Below, in pieces: positions 24,113-36,440 of a DNA stretch of 64,000 nucleotides. The stretch covers positions 591,621-655,620 of the forward strand of contig VXAA01003989.1 in NCBI GenBank assembly GCA_013399115.1, in the 5' to 3' direction. Under the pieces are notes generated by a model. The model was given only the letters and a program-made list of their open reading frames with translations. It was not told the origin of the DNA and searched no databases. The position numbers and the translations under genes were made by a program. Origin of the DNA: Anseranas semipalmata. Lineage: Eukaryota > Chordata > Aves > Anseriformes > Anseranatidae. The first letter of the stretch is position 1, and each line of letters starts with the position of its first letter.

Positions 24113-26442
24113 TTTGAATTAAGAGGCTTTCATAGTGGAAAAAATGGAGTTTTGTAATAATAAAAAGGATGGGTTATTGATCACTGCTGTATCTACAAAT
24201 AGCATTTTCCAAATGATTTTTGAATGTCAGGCTTGTATTTGCATTAAAAGCCACTGGCATTATCTAGCCATAAAATCTTGCATACAATCTTTCAGAACAG
24301 TAGGTCCCACAAAGCTACCCAAAATTGTTGAGTTTACGTATTGGGCCAACTTACTGTTCAGTAATTCAGCTCACTTCATAAATACAAAGTGGAAAAAAAG
24401 AAAACACTTATCAGTGCAGCTTTGACTGTACAGAAGCAGAACTATCTAGCAGCAAGGTTTCTGACCTCAAAGTTGAGGAACACAAGTGTGTTTCCAGGCT
24501 CTTTAATTAACCTCCCTAGACTTCCTACACAATTTTTAGCAATTCAGCTCTAAATTTCAGTTTAGGGTCAGGCCTCTTGCTCACAGTGATAAGAAACCGA
24601 TGTATTACAGCAATGTAAGTAATAAAAACAATGAAGCCAGACACATTTAAACAATTATTAGGAAGGGATGAGAGTGAGTTCACAGAGGAATCTGTTCCCA
24701 TTCTTACCAAATACCCAGACAGGCCTGGTGTCATTCTCTTTGCTCGCTTTCAGAGCTATAGGCACATATTTTCAGAGTATCTGAATGCATGCTGTTTTGA
24801 GATCTTCTCTTTCCTGTCTGCCCCGCCAAAATGTTGCACCTCGCACCCTGCCAACTTTGTAATACATTAATTTGAAGCTTGCCAACAAGAAGAACAGGCA
24901 GACAGTAGGTTTGGGGTTTGTTTTTCATTTGTCGGTGTCATGGTAGCAGAAGGAGTTACACCTTAACTTCTGCAAACAGATTTAATATCTTGTGATAACC
25001 AACATTTAGAGAACAGAGAAAGGACCCTAAGTGCACACATCTGCCTAGGAAAAGTGATTAAATTGGAAATGATGGCCAATTAAAACAAAAAAAAGCTCAC
25101 TGAAAATATTTATTTTATTAAAGGTTCAGCTATTGCATGTTCCCCCATTTTCCCTTTGCTATCATCCAGATAGGGAAAGTAAACCAGATGCTTTAAAACA
25201 CTGTCTCAGCAAGTCCTTCGAGCATTGTTCCCATGAGTGTGATTTCTGGTTCTATAGACATTTGGCTATGTGGACTCAGTGGAGGAAAGAGTTTGGCAAA
25301 GCGCTGCATCATTACTACAAGGAGCCGAGGAAACAAATGCAAGTAAATCCCAGCCAAAAAGGCAAAGGGAGCAGGGAAGAAAAAGGTAACAGACTGTTAC
25401 TACAAGTAAGTGGATTACACCTGAACAAGGCTTTCAGATAAAGCATCAGTTTTAACTGAAATTTCATAGGAAGTTGTTTAAGAGAGTTCATCTCAAAGCA
25501 CAAAATGCAGGACTTTGTACTGAGATCATATTTGTCAAACATAGGTGAGAGATGTGAGCATTGCCATGCTTGTCCCCTTGCAGAATTGGAGGAAGAATAG
25601 ACCACACAATTTATCTTGGCTACACAGATCCCATTTTTGACATTGCAATTGCAACAAGCAAGCAAATAGGTATGAAGGAATAAATTATACTCAGAGATGA
25701 ACTAATACAATTGTAACAGTTTTCACCTAAATAATTCTTCATAAACATTATTTGGAAAATCACTCAAGTTTACTGCAGAAAAGCAGCTAATTTCAAACAA
25801 AAAATTTATCATTGTATTTATTGAACATGACTATTCCATCCTGCAGCTTGACAATTGCTTTTTACCATTTCCTGAGAGCCAAGGATTACAGTCATAACAA
25901 TGTACATAATAATGGTATTAAAAACAAGAACAAAACCAAACAAACAAAAAAACATAAAGCCAAGAAGAAAAGGCGTGGAGATGAATGAAGCTTTAGAATT
26001 TTTTTATTCTTTTTTTAATTTTGTATCTGTGCATTTTTCTGGAAAGACACTATCTGAGGCAATTATGAATAAAACAGTACTTGTGATTTTTTTTATAAGA
26101 TTAATCCATAAATAATAGTACTATTAGCTTTACATGTACTGTAAAAGTAAGTGTCATTTAAAGATGACTTTTTTCTCATTCATTTGGGCAAATATTTGGC
26201 CAAGTTAAATGGTCTTGGTTGAAAAATAAGCACAATTAATGAATCCACATGACTAATGTAAACAAATGACCTTTACTTAGAAAGATTATTCACATTTCCA
26301 ATGAGGTGAAGTATACATACACTCAGGTAACTTATTCCTCCTCATTCGAGGAGAGTATACCAACAGTCACTACTAGTACCATATAATTTCTGTACTACTT
26401 TCTCAAACTGTGTATGGGTCCTTAAACAGATATAATACTTGC

Positions 26443-26519
26443 CTCTTCAAGAAGACGTGTAACAGCATCTATGTCATTGTATGTTTTAGTCATCTGGCCC
26501 ACTCTTTCAGCACATAAAA
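26443..26519 (-). CDS. TRAK1: TRAK1 shared exon joined by all three alternative 5' exons
   Basis: This 77-nt exon completes codon 34 and encodes residues 35-59: LCAERVGQMTKTYNDIDAV, then TRLLEE, which is nearly invariant in TRAK1. The acceptor is TTTTCTCACAG before TTTTATGTGC. The split first codon is Leu (C+TT) after the 58630 exon and Val (G+TT) after the 43418 or 35118 exons, the same alternation seen between mammalian TRAK1 isoforms. The donor is GC, not GT (GAAGAG followed by GCAAGT). The GC donor is required because the next exon starts exactly at KERDL. The segment lies at the start of the HAP1-N homology coiled coil. Confidence 0.97.
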
Positions 26520-27421
26520 CTGTGAGAAAATAACATAAATATTAATCATATTGGCAATACCCAATAATCAAATTGGCTGGGAGAAAAATATATCGTTTAA
26601 AGAACACAGATTTGCTTAAGTTTCCATCTTAAAACTACTTATTTCAACAATGGGGTAAGTATATCAAAACCTAAAAGAAAAAAAAAAAACTACATCAAAG
26701 CTTCAAGTTAAACTGGGAATACTAATGTTTCTTTTTTGTGATGAGTATTTGCTTTGGTCAGTGGCAGAACAAACCATTAAAATGTTAAAACTTTCTTCTC
26801 TAAGAGGAATGCCTCGAGTTTATTAAAAAAAAAATGAAAAAAGAAGTGAAAATGTTCTTAGACACACAACTAGGATTCTGTCATTCACCTAGTCATCATA
26901 TTGCATGCAGGAGAATTGTTCCATGAATAAGCAACTCCAATAGCATCAGTAACACTGTTCACCATAAATACTATGTCATACTAAATGGATAAGAACTAAG
27001 CATTATGGTATGAGACAGCAAAGTCAATACAAAATGCATGCAGAATAATAAACCATTCTTATAATACCCACACCACATCATCATGGCCACAGTATTACTC
27101 ATAAAAAATGTTTACTAAACTCGGTGAGATGATTAATCACTAAGGTGGAACTGGGAGTTTTGTTAGACTGAAGGAAGTATGCGAAAGTTTAGTCTGTCGC
27201 CACAGGCGATCCATTAAGAAGCTACACAGGCTTATTTGAAGTCTGCAAGTTTTCTGAAAATCCACCAATAATCAGAGGAAACAACAGCATTTTCTGCTCC
27301 GTTCTGATGTATTCTTTTTATTTTCAGCTGCACTCAATCCCCAAACCCTGCAGCTCTGAAAAAAGGGATTGTTAATAAAGTTGAGTTGATCATATTGACT
27401 ACTGGCTAGCAGACTGCTGTA

Positions 27422-27433
27422 ATGCAAATTGTT
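27422..27433 (+). promoter_or_regulatory. octamer with overlapping SOX-type site
   Basis: ATGCAAAT (27422-27429) is a perfect POU octamer, and ATTGTT (27428-27433) overlaps it as a SOX-core sequence. A second SOX-like core, ACAATG, lies at 27454-27459. The motif match is direct. That it acts as an enhancer is inference, and single motifs of this length occur by chance. Confidence 0.3.
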
Positions 27434-30145
27434 CGTCAGAGGATTTACCCTTGACAATGTCAGTTAAAGCTCAGTCTGATTGACTGGCTAATGCTGCTCC
27501 GGCATGTATTAAGGGAGGCTGGGGGAAAGACAAATAAGGCCTAATAAGATTAAAAAAAAAAGTGCACTGAGTACAGCAATAGTACAAAAAACTTTGTCAC
27601 CCTAAGGAAACAATGCTGCCCAATTATAAATATACAAGATACATGTACATAAATACACAGTTGATCACCACTAAGGCACATCAATAATATATCAAGTACA
27701 ACAATACTTTGGTATCTGTTAAAATATGTTGCTGTTTTTTTTTTCCCATACTTGAACATCAGGAAGTTGCTCAAACTACAGCAAGAAGTACACTTATTCT
27801 TTTTATTTTCCCGTTTCTCAAATTCTGTTTTTGAGGATCAAATCCTGAAAACATTTTAGTGACATCAGTACTGCCAGTGAATTCCAAAGAATGCCATTCA
27901 GAAAGATTCAAAAGATAATTAAATTTATCCAAGTAATTATGTCTGAAAGAGGTAACAGAAAGAAGCTTACACTTCAAAGTAGGTATTTGACAAAAATTAC
28001 AAAGCAAAAAATACAGTGCATCTGTAAACTACAAGCAACACGGTCTGCTTTTGACTAATCAGAATTCCACAGAAAAAAAATGCTGTAGTAACTTGGAGAG
28101 AACATCAGCTTTCCGTAAAAACTCCTCAGAAAGACAGATAGAGTGTGACCTCCAGAAGACTATTCTCAATAAAAATAATTCACATCACCACAAAAATGAT
28201 TTTTTAATACATAATAAGTTCATAGGTCATGCAATAACGTCTACCAGAAGCCCTGACACCAATGGTTTATTTTCCAAAACAACAGTACACTAAATAGTTC
28301 CCTTGGTTACAACATTCCCTCACTGCTATAAAATAATGTTTGTGATTGTCATTAGCAAGCTTATTTTAACTCTGCCCCTGGCACTGATAATCACCGCCAA
28401 TTATGACAATGGCAACCCCACTCCATTCTAATTCAAGTGACTTTATATCCCAGCTGATAAAAGGACGGTGCTCCCACAGACAGAATAAAGTCACTCAGCC
28501 AGGGAAAAGAGATACAGGTTGGTTCAAGTGGTTGCTCACTCAGCTATTCCTTCAGATCTTGCCATTTAATCTTAACAGCAGGTTATCACCACAGTCCAAA
28601 ATTAAACAGCATTTTCAATAAACATAACACTAGAACGCACTGCATACAGGTACAAACTTTTATTGATAACCAACACTTCTGAGCTGCAAAGGAAAGGTGA
28701 CCTTGACAACAAGCAGATATGAGATAAAGTCAAATATTCCTTTTCGGTTTCTGTTAACTGAATGATGAATGCCAACAAACCAGAGAAACTATCACAACAG
28801 ACTTATTAGTAGCAAAACAGTAGCAACCTAGTCACCAATGGCTTTTACATCTCAAAATGTCCATCAGATTTCTGTCAGTCACAGCTAACACAGAGGTCTT
28901 CATATCCTACTCTGACCATGTGAAAGGGTTTCAAAGCAGAAATGATATATTATTCATCCTACTCAATGTCCAAGTGGAAACAACTTCAACAGGTAGCATA
29001 TAATAAAACACCTCCTCCAGCCAGCTGCCTCCTATAATCACTCAACATACAACACAGCAGAAGCACAGAGCTACTAACGGGAAGGAATGTATTCATTTTG
29101 GAAAGAGGGCAAATTTGCCAAGAGATATTGCTCCCCACCCCTCAGAAACCAAGGCTTGCAGGGAAGAGAAGGTAGAAAGAGAAAGAAGAGAAAGCAATTC
29201 AGCAGCAGCATTTAAAAAAATTCAAAACTGTTTAAGTTTGTAATTAGTCATTACAAGTTAACATTTGGTCAATTGCTAGTACAGTGATTTTGATTTCCTT
29301 AGATATCCAAAAAATCTACCAAGTGAAAAAGACATCATTTTGAGCTCTGATCAGTGAAATATGGAGGAAAAAGAAAAAAAAACACCCACATATCTAATGG
29401 ATTCTGCATAGTAGGTTTCTAGCCTGCTTGACTTTCTGATGAATATGAGAGCCTGGTAATGCTACTGTAAAGATAAAACAAGAGCAAATGAAGGACAATG
29501 CTCTGTAATACAAAACCTGCAGTGCCAATCTGACCTCTTTTTGCTCACTTGCAAACCTGTAGTATTCTTGTTTGAGGATGATAGGAAATGCAGTGTCTAA
29601 ACACATGCATGCAACATCCAAATCAAATGTACTTTGCACCTTTCAGTTTCTGGAGATGGCCATTGGGCAATAAAGACAGACAGAACGTTAGAAAAATAAA
29701 AGTCTGCAGCAAATAGAGGGAGCACAGAATTCCATAAACACTCAGTTAAAAGAATCAGTTTTGGTAACAGCTTTGAAGTTAATGTCAGAGATCCAAAACT
29801 GAAAGCAAAGACCAGAGAAAGCTTCTATCATGTTATTTTCATGACTGCATTAAGCATACAAAACACAAATAGATCCCTGGTAGCAGAGCCCTTGTTTTGT
29901 TTTTTATTTTTATTTTTTATTTTAAAGCCAAACACACAAATTGACAAATGCTATGCAGATCAAGCATTTCCTCTGCCTTAAAGTACCCAGCACCATCTTC
30001 ATACTCTCTTAAAGCTTGCAAATTTATGGTTATCCATATTCCTGCGTTTCTCAATGTGATTACAGTTGAAAGGATGCACTTCACATTTATTTCACATCAC
30101 CTATTTAATGCAACATATGATTGGAAGCTTCTTTCAGGCTCTGAG

Positions 30146-30166
30146 CCTCCCTGATGCTCAGGGAGG
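30146..30166 (+). repeat. perfect 9-bp inverted repeat, 3-nt loop
   Basis: CCTCCCTGA, a TGC loop, then TCAGGGAGG form a perfect hairpin in intron DNA. It is too short for a microRNA precursor and has no T run after it. Confidence 0.85.
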
Positions 30167-31524
30167 AAAGCATGTGCCCTCCTGGATTGCGCCCTGAAAG
30201 GCAAACAGCCATGTAACATGCTGCTTAGAGAAAAATAAGTTCCAGGAACAGGAAAGAACCATGGAGGGGAAGTGCTGCAAGAATACTGCTACTGGGAGCT
30301 GCTGCAATGACCTACCTTCCCCAAACAGGGGATGCAGTTAGAAAAACATCACAGGAGCCAGCAGTCATAGTTGTCATCAGCCCAGGCTCCCTGCACCAGC
30401 TAGCCAGAGCCACAACTCCCTCCTTGAGGCACACTCCCTCTTAATTTTTAAGACCTATCAATCGGGGTCAAGTTAAAGAACTAAAAGAGAGCGCAAAGCT
30501 GGCTAAAGAGGAAGCTCAGCTCTCACTACCCCTCTTCCCATCCATTTCTAATCACTGGGAAACAGAAGGGTGATAAGACACTATAGTGAAATTTTACTTT
30601 TAGGGCAGAGAATACTGACCTGTATAATTATACAGTCTGACAGGGAAGGCCCCAGTGCATGGGGATTTCCCTTCTACTGAAATATATTTCCCCAGAAATT
30701 ACATCAGGATAAGGGAATACTGTTCAGGGAGCACAGATCTCTAGCAATTTAATGGCAACGCTTCTTATCAGCAAGGTGGCAGCCGGGGACAAACTTTTTG
30801 CTTTTCTTCATTGCAATTCCCCATCCAAAGACTTTGACTACAGCAAAACCTACTGCATTCTCAATCAGTCATGAGAAGCTCTGTCTCACGAATTGCTTGC
30901 ATCTCCCCCTCCTGTGCTCAGAGCTCTCTCTACACACTGAAGCCAACCAGGATGGCAAGCTCTTCGCATCCTAAATGTTGTCCTAAATCCTAGACATACA
31001 GAACAGGCAGAAACACTGACCGTCCACACTCACTATTCTCAGATACCACTTGGCAAACACATGAGCAGCCAGAGACCGTGGCTGACTTGGACTCCTCAGC
31101 TCACATTGGTTTCATTTCTGAAAGGGTATTTTTGCACTCCAAGGATAAACTACGTGGTAAAAACCACAGCTTCAGCTCTAGAGCCACTGATAGTTATGCT
31201 CTGGCACTGGTTACTGGGAACGCTACCTCGATCAAGCCAGGTGCACAAGAATATTCTGAAACAGTTCCATAGGACGTATATTCCCTTTCAAATAAACTCA
31301 GCAAAATATACCTAAAATGTGCCATCAGCTCTGCTTCTGACCCAGGCTAGAAAGCTTTTACAGGTTTAAAGGTAAACATGTTAGCTTCTCCTCCACTACG
31401 GAGAAGTTTCTGGCAGCCCTGGCTAAAGTGAGGCAGAGGCTTCAGGCCTGCTGTTGCCTGGCACGTTGAGATGGGCCTCAGAGAACATGTTCATCTGAAG
31501 AGCTTAACATTTTAAGAGACTCTT

Positions 31525-31830
31525 GTCACAGGAGGTTCGAAAACGTGCTTCTGAGGCCGGAGGACTTGCTAGGAGTCCAGATTTAAACACAACACACCAG
31601 CAGCTCCCACAGCCTCGCCTCCCCCTCCCAAAGCGGGCGAGCAGGCCCTTCCTGAGGAAGGCAGACGGGGAGCCCACCCGGTGGCCGCGATGCTGCTCGG
31701 AGGGATAAAGAGCAGCCACCGCACGCCAGCTGCCTCGCTGCCGTCAAGTCACGCTGTGGGCGAGCTCCGCGGAGGGGTCTGAAAGAACATAACGTTGTGA
31801 GCAGTGCGCAGTCAGCCAGCAACGACATAA
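31525..31830. promoter_or_regulatory. CpG-rich block without visible exon
   Basis: I count about 22 CpG dinucleotides in roughly 280 bp, in sharp contrast to the flanking AT-rich intron. It includes GCGGGCGAG, GTGGCCGCGATG and GCTCCGCGG. It lies 3.4 kb into the intron below the MSGN start exon. CpG islands of this density usually mark promoters, but I could not place a first exon or coding start, and the open frames on both strands look like by-products of GC content. Confidence 0.5.
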
Positions 31831-34800
31831 TAACAAGGTGACAAATAACTTACCTAAGTTCAATAGGCAACACCAATAGATTTTTTTTTTTTAATGTTAC
31901 AGCCTAGCTTACTGCAATTTCAACGACGCAGTTTGCATATGAATCTTTTAATATTAAGGTGCAGTTACTGATTCTTCTAGAAGCAGAGATTTTATCTTGC
32001 CATTAAGCTATGGTGAGAAGGGTGCTTATTTACTGCAGTTCCTCTCATACAGCATTTAGTCTTTTCAATGTTAATCTACATTATTACTTCATCTCAGGTT
32101 TGCGGAAAACCCTGCTTCAAACTCTTCTCAAAAGCCTATGCCCAAACTCTCAGGTTGGTAGCCATTTCAAAGTACTTCCTCTAGGCTGGGCATGCACTGC
32201 AACAAACTTTCTTGTGATGAATGAAGCATCAAAGTTAAGGGAAATTTCAACATCGACGTCATACATCTGTTCTTTCTATTAGCACAAAGACAGATCAAGT
32301 GTAGTATCTCAGAAAATACACCCACAAAGCAAAGCTAAGGAGAAAAGGAAAATGCCTAGAGAGAACAAAAGGCTTTGTGTTATTGTTGTCTCCATGTTTA
32401 GGCCCCACAACTTAACTCCATTTTAGTGCACACCATTTGCTGATATGGCCCAGCACAGCTCTTCTGTTAAAATTTGTCTTAGAGGATTTTTGATTACTAC
32501 CCGTTGAATTACTATCTTGACATTCTCCTTCATCCATTTCTTGTCAAGAAGTATCTGGACTGCAGTCCTTACAACTAATAAATGGGTGTATGGCTTAAAC
32601 CAGGATCTGGACTCTAAACCTTTTAAATATCTTAAAATGAAGTTACAAGGCTGTATTAAAAGCCATGCACTGTCAGCTGTTAGTGTTTAAAGGTTCCAGA
32701 CCATTGTACAACCTCAATTCTCGCCAACATGTTTATAAGATAAAACAGGTATTTGACATTTTCTGTACGTTAAGACCTCTGGAGTGCCAGAAGTTGAGAT
32801 TCTAAAAGTGATCACAAGACATTTTTATTTTTTTTTAATTAAACTTGGGCTAGATGAAGAGTGTTTTTAATCTGTTACATTAGTAAAGTGAAATAGTAAT
32901 GATTGGCTACCATCACAGGTCCTAAACAAGTCACATAGCCTCGTCCTATCTTCACAAGCAAGACTCCAAACACAGCCCAGTTTCACAACTGGCTGACCCA
33001 ACAGTGCACTAACCAAGTAGAGTTGAAAGGCTGCCCGCTTACAGCTCAGGTTTTACCAACAAAAACTGAGCAGACACTATCAACAATTATCCCTGTGCAA
33101 AGCTTCACCACAGTCAGCTCAAAGACCAGTTCATCAAACGAAGAGTAAATGTTACTAGTGTTCGGCAAACTTACAACTCAAAAGCAATGCACTGACTCTT
33201 GGGCTGTTCTGCCTAGACCTTTATGAAGGTGCTTCCCATACTCATCAAGAGAACCGATTCTGTAATGCTGCCCAACATAACACTAGTTCTGTTGTAGAGG
33301 TTTTAAAAATAGGACTGATGGCAGAGAAAGGATCTAAATGCTGTGAAAGGGAAAAACCTCCCTTTATGAAAATGACCAGACAAGTAGTGAGTTCACATCC
33401 TATTCATGGGACAGGCCAAACAGTTGAGGAAACTTAATTATACAATTTTTACCTCCTTCCTTCCATGAGAACATTAAGAAATATAGAGCAAACAACAAAA
33501 TAACTCAATAATTAAAAATAAATCATTAGTGAAGCACGCTCTCCAGTTTTCCCTTTTCTGATACTATATTTATAGCTAGATACAGCTAAACATCTCTTCT
33601 GCATGAAAGGCTGCATGCTGGTGTTTCAATCTGCTTTGCTTATAGAATGGATTGGCTCACCACCAACAGAAATGCTATCATTAATAAGTGTGCCCACATG
33701 AAAAGATACCTAGAAATATCATACATCATTTTTGTGCATCTACATTGCTAGTACATTAAGTATGTAGGTGACCTGAATGTGTAGGTGGATGAAAGAAGCA
33801 TCTTTAAAATGAATTCTGAGCTTTTGAGAGGTAGGTACTGTAGAGACACAGGACTAAATTTATCCCAGATAGAACTCAACGTTCTTTTTTCTCTTGAAAT
33901 CAGCAAGAATAGGTTCAGAGTGTACTTAGACCTCCATGAAAGATAAAATATGCGGGAGGAATAAGAACAGCATTATGTATGTTTCAGCAACACCACGTAA
34001 TCACCAAATAAATGGGAATAGAATACAAAACAGTCTGTCGGCCTATTTAGATAATAGTTTCCTCCCCACCCCAAACCCTAAAGTTTCTCTTTCACCAGTA
34101 TTCTCTCAACCGCTCTTCTATTTTGCACAGACAGACAAGTTATCTTAAATTCCTTCAGAGGCACAACACAGATGATGGACAGTTTATTGAGTATGAATGA
34201 AATCTGGGTGCAATATTTCATTCTGAGGAAGTCTTTACAGGAAAGTCCTGCACAACAGGTTCAATGAGAGCGTTACATCCAAGAAAGCCCTTCTCACGTG
34301 GATGTTTTGGACATGGGAACTGTTGTTGCTTTCAAAGCATCCTTATATCAGCTTTATGATAGTGTTCTTGGAAGTACCAGTTCTCTACCACAGAATTGCT
34401 ATTTTAGAGCGAAGTTTACAGCGCATGAAATGCATAAGTGATGTATTTAGCTTTTGGTGCCTGACGCCCTGAAAAAATTGCTATACTGGCTGGAAGCAGC
34501 CCTTGAATGGGAAGGTACACACTCGTCACAGAGGGTGCACAGGAGAATTTCCCATGCATGTACGTTCACATTCACATCCTGACAGGCCAGTTGTCTGCAA
34601 TACTGCAGGTATCTACTATTTCCACAAAGCATAACAAGATTTTGCGGTCATTTGTTTCATTGAAAGGTTAAGTCACATGACTCCAAACTTGGGTTATTTC
34701 TGTCTATACACTTTCAAGTTCATGGATAAGCACAAGACTGTTTGCTCATTTTAGAGGTACCTGTTGGGAATGACGAACTAACACACACAGCCTCATAACA

Positions 34801-35117
34801 CACATATGAGCTGCATATGGAAAAAATGCATTACATTTCTACATAAAGGTAATTTCCCAAATCCAGTTTCATTATAAAAAAATCTATTGCATAGCCCACA
34901 TCTGTTGATCATGTATTTACTCTTTAAGAAGCATACATAAAGATTCACCCTATCCCCATAAGAGTATTTTCTTACCCTTTCATCTGAAGGCAGTGGGTAC
35001 ACATTAAAAAAAGATTGTAAAATTTAGCAGTTTTAAATCCACAAACATCACTCAAGTCTCTTAAACACTGCCAAGCATTACTAGCATAAAAGTTTAAAAC
35101 AAAAAGGCAAAAAGTAC

Positions 35118-35217
35118 CTTCTTCCAAGATATCAAGGTTCTGCCTGTTAAATGCATCTTGTCTCTCATTTTCCTTTTCATAGTCATACTCAAAGCTTTCC
35201 TCTTCGTTTCCTGACAT
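35118..35217 (-). CDS. TRAK1: TRAK1 alternative first coding exon (MSGN start)
   Basis: The ATG is at 35215-35217, with a G at -3 and an in-frame TGA at 35254-35256 upstream, so it is the first Met of its frame. The exon encodes 33 residues, MSGNEEESFEYDYEKENER then QDAFNRQNLDILEE, plus one base (G) that makes Val with the shared exon. The donor is GAAG followed by GTACTT. Mammalian TRAK1 has a matching short-form start rich in Glu, with FEYD and a LLEEV junction. It replaces the longer N-terminus with a 33-residue acidic leader and so keeps the CC1-box and coiled coil. A CpG island covers the sequence immediately upstream, which fits a separate promoter. Confidence 0.9.
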
Positions 35218-36440
35218 TGCCGACGTTGTCCCAGATACACAGGGGACTACGCCTCAGTCTCACAGGCGACGGAAAGTCATCCCCTCTGCGGCTGTTCCTC
35301 GGGGGAGAGCAAAGGACGGTCTCCGCAGAGCGGGATACCATCTTTCCTCACTCACATACTCAGCCAGGGAGCTCCCGGGTGACTGCGTTTGCCCTCAGCG
35401 CAGCAGCTTCGCCTCGTACAGATGGGGCGGAGGAGGGAAGGGACCATCTGTCTAATAATTGGCAGAAAATTTCGCTCGTTCCTCACCCCGCCTCGGAGGG
35501 CGGGCAGCTTGCTCTCGGGGCTCTGTTAGAGCGTTCCAGACGCAGCAAGCTGGCTACCGGCCCCCTCCCCAACCCGCCTGGCGCTGCCCTCCGCTCAGCC
35601 CCTGCCGGCACCGCTCAGCCCCTGCCGGCACCAGTAGCTTCCCACTGGCCTCCGCCCGCCCAGCCGCTGCCTGCCACACCTGGCCGAGGGCGTGCACCCT
35701 TCAGTCACCTCTCGGTTGCCTAACGCCACACGGAACAAATTTCATGGGGCTGGCGAGTAGCCTAAGAGTGCAGAGACATACACGCTAATCCTGCCCAGCA
35801 GAGAGAGATCCTGACGGCTGCAGCACCCAGCGCGCGCAAAGGCGCTGGGCCAGGAGCTGGGCTGGGGCACTGCGGCCCCACCACGGCTCTCACAGGACCA
35901 AGCGTTTCACTGACACATCACATCAGCTGTCAAATACCACGTTTTCCACAGTCATCTTTATTCCACTGTACGTTAGGGGAAATGAAGAACCTCGAGTCCA
36001 CGTAGGGCACCCTATTGCTCGTCCGAGGGCATGTGTATCTCTTCTCTGCTCCAACAACAAACAGCTCCCTGTGCTAAACTTCACTACACACGTGGGGCAC
36101 GTTAACTTTCTTATCTAACTTTTTGCAGCTATGGATACTTCACGTTCACCGAGTTGCCTCCCTTACTCTCAACGGCAAACAGGCGCCCTTTGCCTCCTGC
36201 AGAAAACACCCCAACCTGCGTCACCGGGCGAAGCAGTCGCAGGTAAAGCGGGGGGACCGCGGGGCAAAGGCAGCCATCGCCCTCCAGGGGGATGTGGTGG
36301 CCAGGGAGCCAGGCAGACATCAACAGGCACTAGTCTTCAGGAACACGCCCAGAGGAGACCAGAGGAAGCCGAACCTAACAGCTGGGGCGGCGGAGGAACG
36401 ATTTCTCGATGGTTTCCCTATTGCCATTTGTCATCACAAA
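35200..36440 (-). promoter_or_regulatory. TRAK1: CpG island, probable promoter of the MSGN form
   Basis: Dense CpG sequence starts at the MSGN ATG and continues upstream on the minus strand to about 35870, with a second rich part at about 36000-36440. It contains a perfect 20-bp tandem duplication at 35591-35630. The position directly upstream of a coding start with no visible splice acceptor supports a promoter and 5' UTR. The exact start site is not visible. The 190-codon plus-strand frame here has low-complexity Pro/Ala/Ser composition and is not taken as a gene. Confidence 0.7.
35591..35630 (+). repeat. 20-bp perfect tandem duplication in CpG island
   Basis: CCGCTCAGCCCCTGCCGGCA is repeated head to tail at 35591-35610 and 35611-35630. 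It could vary in copy number between individuals. Confidence 0.92.

Larger units (their letters stand above)
22494..26442 (-). other. TRAK1: TRAK1 GC-AG intron, 3.9 kb, with a CR1 copy
   Basis: The donor reads GAAGAG followed by GCAAGT at 26437-26442 and the acceptor is CACAG before 22493. Contents are a CR1 at about 23570-24112, a 14-bp perfect tandem duplication at 23298-23325, and otherwise unrecognised AT-rich DNA. A 102-codon plus-strand frame at 25133-25441 has no recognisable domain. Confidence 0.75.
26520..35117 (-). other. TRAK1: TRAK1 intron, 8.6 kb (MSGN form)
   Basis: The acceptor of exon 26443-26519 lies at the left end and the donor of the MSGN exon at the right. It contains a CpG-rich block at 31525-31830, a POU/SOX-motif block at about 27120-27540 and a short perfect hairpin at 30146-30166. 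I recognise no gene or clear transposon. Open frames of 60-90 codons here are short, overlapping and on both strands. Confidence 0.65.

Noticed and set aside
25133..25441. 102-codon plus-strand open frame
   Set aside because: No recognisable motif, start context or neighbour. It lies in the GC-AG intron and is best explained by chance.
31583..31828. 81-codon minus-strand frame in the orphan CpG block as an extra TRAK1 start
   Set aside because: I could not find a donor in phase with exon 26443-26519 or similarity to known TRAK1 starts.
35151..35723. 190-codon plus-strand open frame over the MSGN exon and CpG island
   Set aside because: Composition is Pro/Ala/Ser/Arg low complexity as expected from GC-rich DNA. 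It overlaps the real exon on the other strand, and no domain is recognised.
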